Assembly (NCBI GenBank): GCA_037178675.1
Contig: JAYMGJ010000127.1
Span: 62,001-126,000 of the forward strand
DNA from: Scleroderma bovista
Lineage: Eukaryota; Basidiomycota; Agaricomycetes; Boletales; Sclerodermataceae
Reading direction: 5' to 3'
DNA: 64,000 nt
The translations under genes were made by a program, and so were the position numbers. The notes under the pieces were generated by a model, which saw only the letters and a list, made by a program, of their open reading frames with translations, was not told the DNA's origin and searched no databases. Shown in pieces: positions 59,096-64,000 of this stretch (the stretch's first letter is position 1; each line of letters begins with the position of its first letter).

Positions 59096-59753
59096 AAAAC
59101 AAAAAATATCTGGAGTTGAAAACGTCAGCTCAAGGTAAAGTTAGCGCATACATACGACTGTAAGATCAGAGACGTCCACCGATGGCAAATCCAACTGGTT
59201 GTATCTTAAGGAGGTGGCTGATAGGGCGTGTTCGGGAGATATAGCCCGTAAGCCCTACATGAAACGTCAGCACAAATACGCGTTGGATAAAGCTGACCTT
59301 CGTACCACCCGCGATCTTTTTCATTAGACAGCCTGCAGTGCTGTCTAATAAAAAAGAAACAGCGGGAGCTGGCGTGAATCGTCCGTTAGCTAGCTAAACG
59401 ATCCGTTGTTGAAATGAACGCGCGTTGTCATTGAGCTGTGAGTAGATTAGTCGTACGAACTGTTCTGAAAACGGTCGAACGTATCGATAAATGATGAGAC
59501 TAGCGGCTGAATGCGAAAGGTTGAGGTGGGCGAGAAATCGAGAAGATGGCGGTTAAAAGAAAAGTCGGAGCGTGGAAAAGGAACGCTTATAAACGCGGAA
59601 TATTTGGTCATGTTTATGTGATTGGTCGTTGGGGAGCTTGCGAAAATCAACAAGGTCGAATTTGCGCCTGTTTGGTTTTCACGTGATCGATTTCGGGTCT
59701 GTTCTACTTTTGCGACCCGCAGTCCTGTCGTACTTACTTGTTATCTCCTCCCC
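59096..59753. promoter_or_regulatory. 5' region of the H3-tail-like gene
   Basis: No gene recognised. A tatttggtcatg and gattggtcg (CCAAT-box complement) occur within 160 bp of the start codon at 59754. A 15-bp attagacagc / gctgtctaat inverted pair lies at 59323-59349. Confidence 0.4.
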
Positions 59754-61387
59754 ATGGCTCGCACGAAGCAAACAGCCAAGAAGAGCTCAGGTGGCAAGGC
59801 CCCGCGTGCTGAGATCACATCGCCTCGCCGCCAAATATGTGCGCAGCAAGCAAAGGCTCAGCAAATCAAGGAGTCGATTAAGAACTCGGCCCGTGGCAAA
59901 GCCCCAACCATCGTTATCCCTCCAATGAAACGGGCTCCCGCTACAACCCTACAACTTTCAGGACCAATGGTAATAGATTATGCTACATTTGACGCGCGTC
60001 TAACGTATATTAGTTTTGTTTCCTATGCCAGGACGGCGGATTCCTGTACAAGTGCAACGACTGCCCTCGCGCTATGTGTACAAGATGTATACGGGTCCCA
60101 GAAACACACCGGCAGGTGGTAAACGAAGATTCTGTCCACTTCCGGTGCGTATCGTGTCATTTGCTGGTCGGTCAACGTGCCAAGCAATACGGACCATATA
60201 TTGTGAGTATGAGTTTTCCCCCAACCTTCGAGGACATTGACCGGTATCAAACTCCGCAGGGATTTACGAGGAGCGGACATCAGATCCTGCCGGACTTTCT
60301 ACAGGTATCGGGAAGGTTCGAATTAGCGACCTGCGGACGCATTCTCGCTCCCCGGACGCTCTTCATCCACTTCTACTTGGCGTCGATCGTATCTACGTTC
60401 CATGCAGGAATAATCCATCAAAGCATGGCGGACTACTTTCCCAACGGCGGTCTGGACGTCATCGACATACCGTTCGAGTTTGGTACAGCGGAAGCGACGG
60501 CGGAGTACGCTCTCCGTGCCGAAAGGTTGATGCAGGAACTCAAAACGGAGTATAATCGCGTTGTCTTGATTCTCACTGACCATAGTGACGAGGACACCGG
60601 GGATTTATTCATCGGTCCGGATGAATCAGGCGTTGTAACTGCTGCTCCTGTTGATAGCGTGAGTGATTAAACGTATATATTTTTCCTTCGTTGACGCTGA
60701 CTTACGTACAGTTCCTTCGTGAACTCCTTACACCATTCCAGCAGGTCGTCCGCGGAAGTATGATGTATATCGCTGCCTGCGGTTCCGTTGTGAACAACGA
60801 GGAGAGCTTTAATAGGATGCGCAGCACCCTAACCGAGTAAGTATTTTCGGTCGTCCGATATCCTCCTAGCCTACCCTATTTATTCCAGATTTCACGTATC
60901 TAACGCTCTGGCATTTGATGCCCCCCGTCTACAAACCGTCAATATCGCGGAAGCGTTGATGCGAGTCACCAAGTCGGTCGTGATTCATGGCTTCGACTTT
61001 ACCCATGCTCTGGAGCATGTTCTGAAGGAGTCCGCGCACCTTGGAATGCACACTGGCGTTGTGCATTTCTCTTTAGGTGATCAGGGAGACGCGAACGTTT
61101 TGGAAGTCGTCAAATATGTTTGGGCGCATCGCGACTACCAGCCTTGGGGCGTGGAGCTGCCAATGCAGTGTCCCCAGTGTGGAGCAGTTCAGAAATGGGC
61201 ATCTGTGCAAACCCGGGATGGTGGGTATATGTACGAGTGTGTGTATCCGAGATGTGGGTATGACGGCAACGCCAGGCGGGCCTGGCCGCATACGATGACT
61301 GTGGAACGTCCCAAGGGGGCTACTTTGCTCAAATCGAACGGTGGCCAAGGTGGATGGATGAGGGCTAGCGTGTGCGAACTTCCTTAG
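59754..61387 (+). CDS. Protein with histone-H3-tail-like N-terminus and two zinc-binding regions
   Basis: Exons 59754-59969, 60032-60202, 60260-60658, 60712-60836, 60889-61387 keep one frame and give 469 residues. It begins MARTKQTAKKSSGGKAPRAE; histone H3 begins ARTKQTARKSTGGKAPRKQ. A second GKAP occurs near residue 49. The H3 globular fold is absent. Exon 2 (73-129) has Cys pairs at 80/83, 88/91 and 111/114, a PHD- or ADD-like zinc region (YKCNDCPRAMCTRCIRVPE). The central part is mixed alpha/beta (LFIHFYLASIV, ILTDHSDEDTGDLF, SCGALVNN-like AACGSVVNNEESF). The C-terminus has C398, C401, C421 and C426 (LPMQCPQCG, YECVYPRCGY), a zinc ribbon. The architecture matches an uncharacterised Agaricomycete family I recall with this H3-like start. 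Nuclear, chromatin-related action is inference. Confidence 0.8.
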
Positions 61388-61783
61388 TTACTCAAGCTTG
61401 GTTACTTAGTTTTCACTTAATCTACAAACGTGGTGCCAGGTGTGATTATCGAATGACGAGTTTACGGTTCCCGAACAGATTAGACCGTACGTAACTTTGA
61501 TACTGGCCGGTCTCGGAGCCATCCGATGCTGTCGCGCGATAGCTGAAACTTGGCTGGATTTAGTTGCTTTATCTGTATACGTTGTGCGAGCGAGCTTGAT
61601 AACTAGATCGATTCTATGATTCCCTAACGGATTTGACCATATGTAACTTCGATACTGGCAGACAGTTGTAAATACTAGGTGAGCCAATCGCAAAATCGGA
61701 GCTACTTGATGCTATCACGTGATGGTTCAAATTTGATTCAGGGTTTGTCTCTCGTCGTTGATTTTCGATCATACTCTTCTCAA
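61388..61783. other. Intergenic between two plus-strand genes
   Basis: Contains a duplicated block: gattagaccgtacgtaactttgatactgg (61479) and gatttgaccatatgtaacttcgatactgg (61630) with similar flanks, about 150 bp apart. Likely holds the promoter of the next gene. Confidence 0.5.
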
Positions 61784-64000
61784 ATGGCCTGCTGGACTGT
61801 CGTGTTTGCAAAGATCCTCGCGGATCATCGAGCTCAGTATATCGCCCAACGGGGCGACGCCAAGGCTCGGTCGCAGATCCTGCGCGATTGTCGGGATCAA
61901 ATCTTGAAAACTCCCCAGGCCAATCACCTTATGCTGCCAGACAGCATTCGCGCAGTGAGTAACTAAAAATATTAAATCCACTGGCTAGTTTATTACTTAC
62001 TCGGCTTCCAGGGGATCAGGAAGGAATTCATCAAACGTCTTTCTGATTCGGATCGCGAAGATGAAGAGGCCGCCATGGAAGCTTTGGAGACGAGGAACAA
62101 TCGCACCAGGATTTCTGCCGAGGAGCGTGAGGCAGCCGCTCGGCCCCAGAAAGCTGGCGAATACAAGAGAGAATGGGATGCCTTCAGAGCGGCTGGTCGA
62201 CTTTTCAAGGACGAACTGGACGCTCTCGACAAGTCTTCCAGGGACCAGAAGGATAAGTCCACTTTCGGGAAGAGGACCAAAACTGCCCATGAATGGTTTG
62301 ATGGGCTGTCGAAGGAGAAGAAGAGGGAAGCTGAGAAAGTTGCCGTCAAGTGGAATCAGGAGGGGGCACCAAAGCAGCAACAGGTGGTGTGAGCGTTTTT
62401 TCATTCATCCAGTCTTCATTTTCACGCATCTATATTCTAGCTATCGCAAAAAGAACCTCAAAAAAGTGACAAACGAATTCTTGGGAGTGCTTAGACGTAC
62501 GATGGGGGTCCACGCCGTCATGTTGGCGGGTTACGAGAAACATGCGGGCATGGCGACCTCTATGTACGTTGATTTCGGTTTACTTACAAGATAACCTTCG
62601 CACTCATCGCCTGTAGCTTCGAAACGGATCCCCCCGAATCTCAGTCAAAGGCGTTCTCGACCCATTCGAGCGAGGCCAAGAAATGGGCGACGGAAGGCGC
62701 CGATCTTATTGCAGAATATCTGTTGCATCGTGGTACGTCATATTAGGTCCAAATGCTTCTCTACTCATACAACTTAAACAGAATCTGATGAGAGCGGGGG
62801 GTCGTCCGAGGAGGACGACGATGAAACAATTCCTGAAGTCCTGGTGGATCGATCGGGTAATCCGAGGCTTCCAAGTCGACTCGGCTTGAAGCTGAAATCG
62901 CAGCAGCTTTTGGTGAGGGAGATATTCAAGAAGGCATATGGTAAGGTCTCCCTGATTAACGCGTGCTCGCTCCGATTGATTGATACCAATTACCCAGCGA
63001 AATTCACCAGATCTTCCAGGGCCTTGGTGCCTTGGTTGCTACTAACCAAGAATCCAGAAGAGTACATCGACGACTCCTGCTACCCCGACGGCTTTCTTAT
63101 CCGCGACCCTTCCAAACTCACAAAATCGAACGTCGACAAACTCTGGCGCCACTGGGAACAGAGAGAAAAGGATAACGAGGTGGTGCTGCGTTTCATTGGT
63201 GCTAAACCCGATGATATGCCGGCCCCGTCCAACGAAAAGCCCAAGCGCCGAGTACGCAAGAGAGCATATGTCGAGATTGATCGCGATTCCTCGGACTATG
63301 GTGATGACGACGATGACTACGGCGGAAACAAGAGCGAAGATGAAGATGAAGATGACGAGGGCAGTGACGACGGCGACAACGGAACTCGTCGTAGTCCTAG
63401 GCGTCCTGGCGGTAGTTCGACTGCTACGAAACGCAACGCTGGTCCTCCGAGCGGATCCACCGCTCAAAAGTCCTCGCATGCGAAAGGTACAGTTGGGTCT
63501 TCGAGCGGCAGTAAGGCTCAACCTCTGCCAAGGCTTGTCAAGAAGCCTTCCGCCGTTGAACCTTCGAGCCCAGCCGCTCATAAAGACGATCGCGGCACGT
63601 TCCTTCGCGGTCTCTCGACTGATCCCCGATATGTTGCAATGTTGGAGAAGATGTATCTCCTTCCACCTTTTGTATGAATTATTGGCATTGGTCTGTTGTG
63701 TTCTTTACTAACACCAACCGCAGGAACCGTCTGAGGAGCCACGACCATCGCTTCCGCGATGGGCCAGCTGGTCCTGGCAGCAAACATATCTGCCCGAGGA
63801 CATTCACAAGTCGGAAGATTCTTTCCAGGCGGCGCTTACAGAGCTGAAAAGCTATCCGTGGAAATCACGCAACTACGGCACCGCGGTAGTCTTGGGACTG
63901 GGCCTTCTGATTCGCGACTGCTGGAGTGCCCAGGAGATGGAGCAACCCGAAGATGGGGAGCAAAGAGCGGCCCCCGAGTTTTTATATTCGTCATTGCTTG
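61784..64000 (+). CDS. Hypothetical multi-exon protein with acidic Ser-rich linker, partial
   Basis: Exons 61784-61954, 62012-62388, 62441-62563, 62617-62732, 62782-63671 and 63724 to the window end are joined by GT-AG introns in one frame. MACWTVVFAKILADHRAQYI starts a helical N-terminus; 62012-62388 is lysine/glutamate rich (KTAHEWFDGLSKEKKREAEK, HMG-box-like in composition); 62782-63200 contains LGLKLKSQQLLVREIFKKAY and VPWLLLTKNPEEYIDD; 63250-63600 is disordered, very acidic (D/E runs) then Ser/Lys/Pro rich; the last exon is open with LPRWASWSWQQTYLPEDIHK. It looks like an uncharacterised, often transposon-linked Agaricomycete family. No function assigned; the 3' end is outside the window. 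Confidence 0.75.

Noticed and set aside
58659..59102. 147-codon minus-strand ORF of a repeated 23-residue unit
   Set aside because: Falls wholly in the 70/71-bp tandem repeat; the frame shifts needed by alternate unit lengths show there is no coding constraint.

Overview
The window looks like a transposon-rich, heterochromatin-like stretch of a basidiomycete genome, most likely an Agaricomycete. The reasons are the very short (about 45-90 nt) GT-AG introns, Plavaka and KDZ transposases, a DUF6698 gene, a mobile TET/JBP dioxygenase gene, Crinkler-type proteins and a family of G-domain (MMR_HSR1-like) GTPases, all of which are typical of that class. The species call is inference. || Layout: 1-74 end of a membrane-protein gene; 715-4713 GTPase gene copy 1 (+) with microexon array 1; 5563-7452 Plavaka transposase remnant; 8028-14110 two 1.9-kb inverted repeats enclosing an intact multi-exon gene; 14424-18360 pogo/Tigger transposase broken by a PIF1-helicase fragment and a solo LTR; 18850-20010 hAT remnant (-); 20155-21437 DUF6698 gene; 22482-23262 LTR fragment; 24019-28897 GTPase gene copy 2 (-) with microexon array 2; 29243-33872 mosaic of captured host-gene fragments (RCF2/HIG1, HSF-type, PIF1, ubiquitin, WD40); 35284-37522 Crinkler-like effector gene (-); 37836-43800 mostly decayed gene remnants; 44253-46949 GTPase copy 3 (+) with microexon array 3, cut off by a GGCCG-rich array (46985-48640); 48739-49375 zinc-finger-like gene; 51851-57099 KDZ transposase and TET/JBP gene (-); 58560-59095 tandem repeats; 59754-61387 gene with a histone-H3-tail-like N-terminus; 61784-64000 start of a further gene. 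|| Main discovery candidate: each of the three GTPase genes runs, after its conserved phase-0 exon, into a tandem array of about 78-nt introns separated by exons of exactly 3 nt. The introns are nearly identical within array 2 while the 3-nt exons vary almost freely, so every repeat unit would add one variable codon to the mRNA. After the arrays, copies 1 and 2 share a homologous tail: microexons of 3, 3, 3, 6 and 3 nt in the same order (Q, D, x, xL, x), then conserved C-terminal exons. What look like minisatellites with long antisense ORFs are therefore better read as arrays of hypervariable single-codon microexons inside a GTPase gene, a possible diversity-generating system. Copy 2 has the intact GTPase part, copy 1 carries a nonsense codon and a lost donor site, and copy 3 lacks its 3' end. 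|| The 51.8-61.4 kb part is a second theme: a KDZ element carrying a 5-methylcytosine dioxygenase next to a gene whose product begins like histone H3, both pointing to chromatin.
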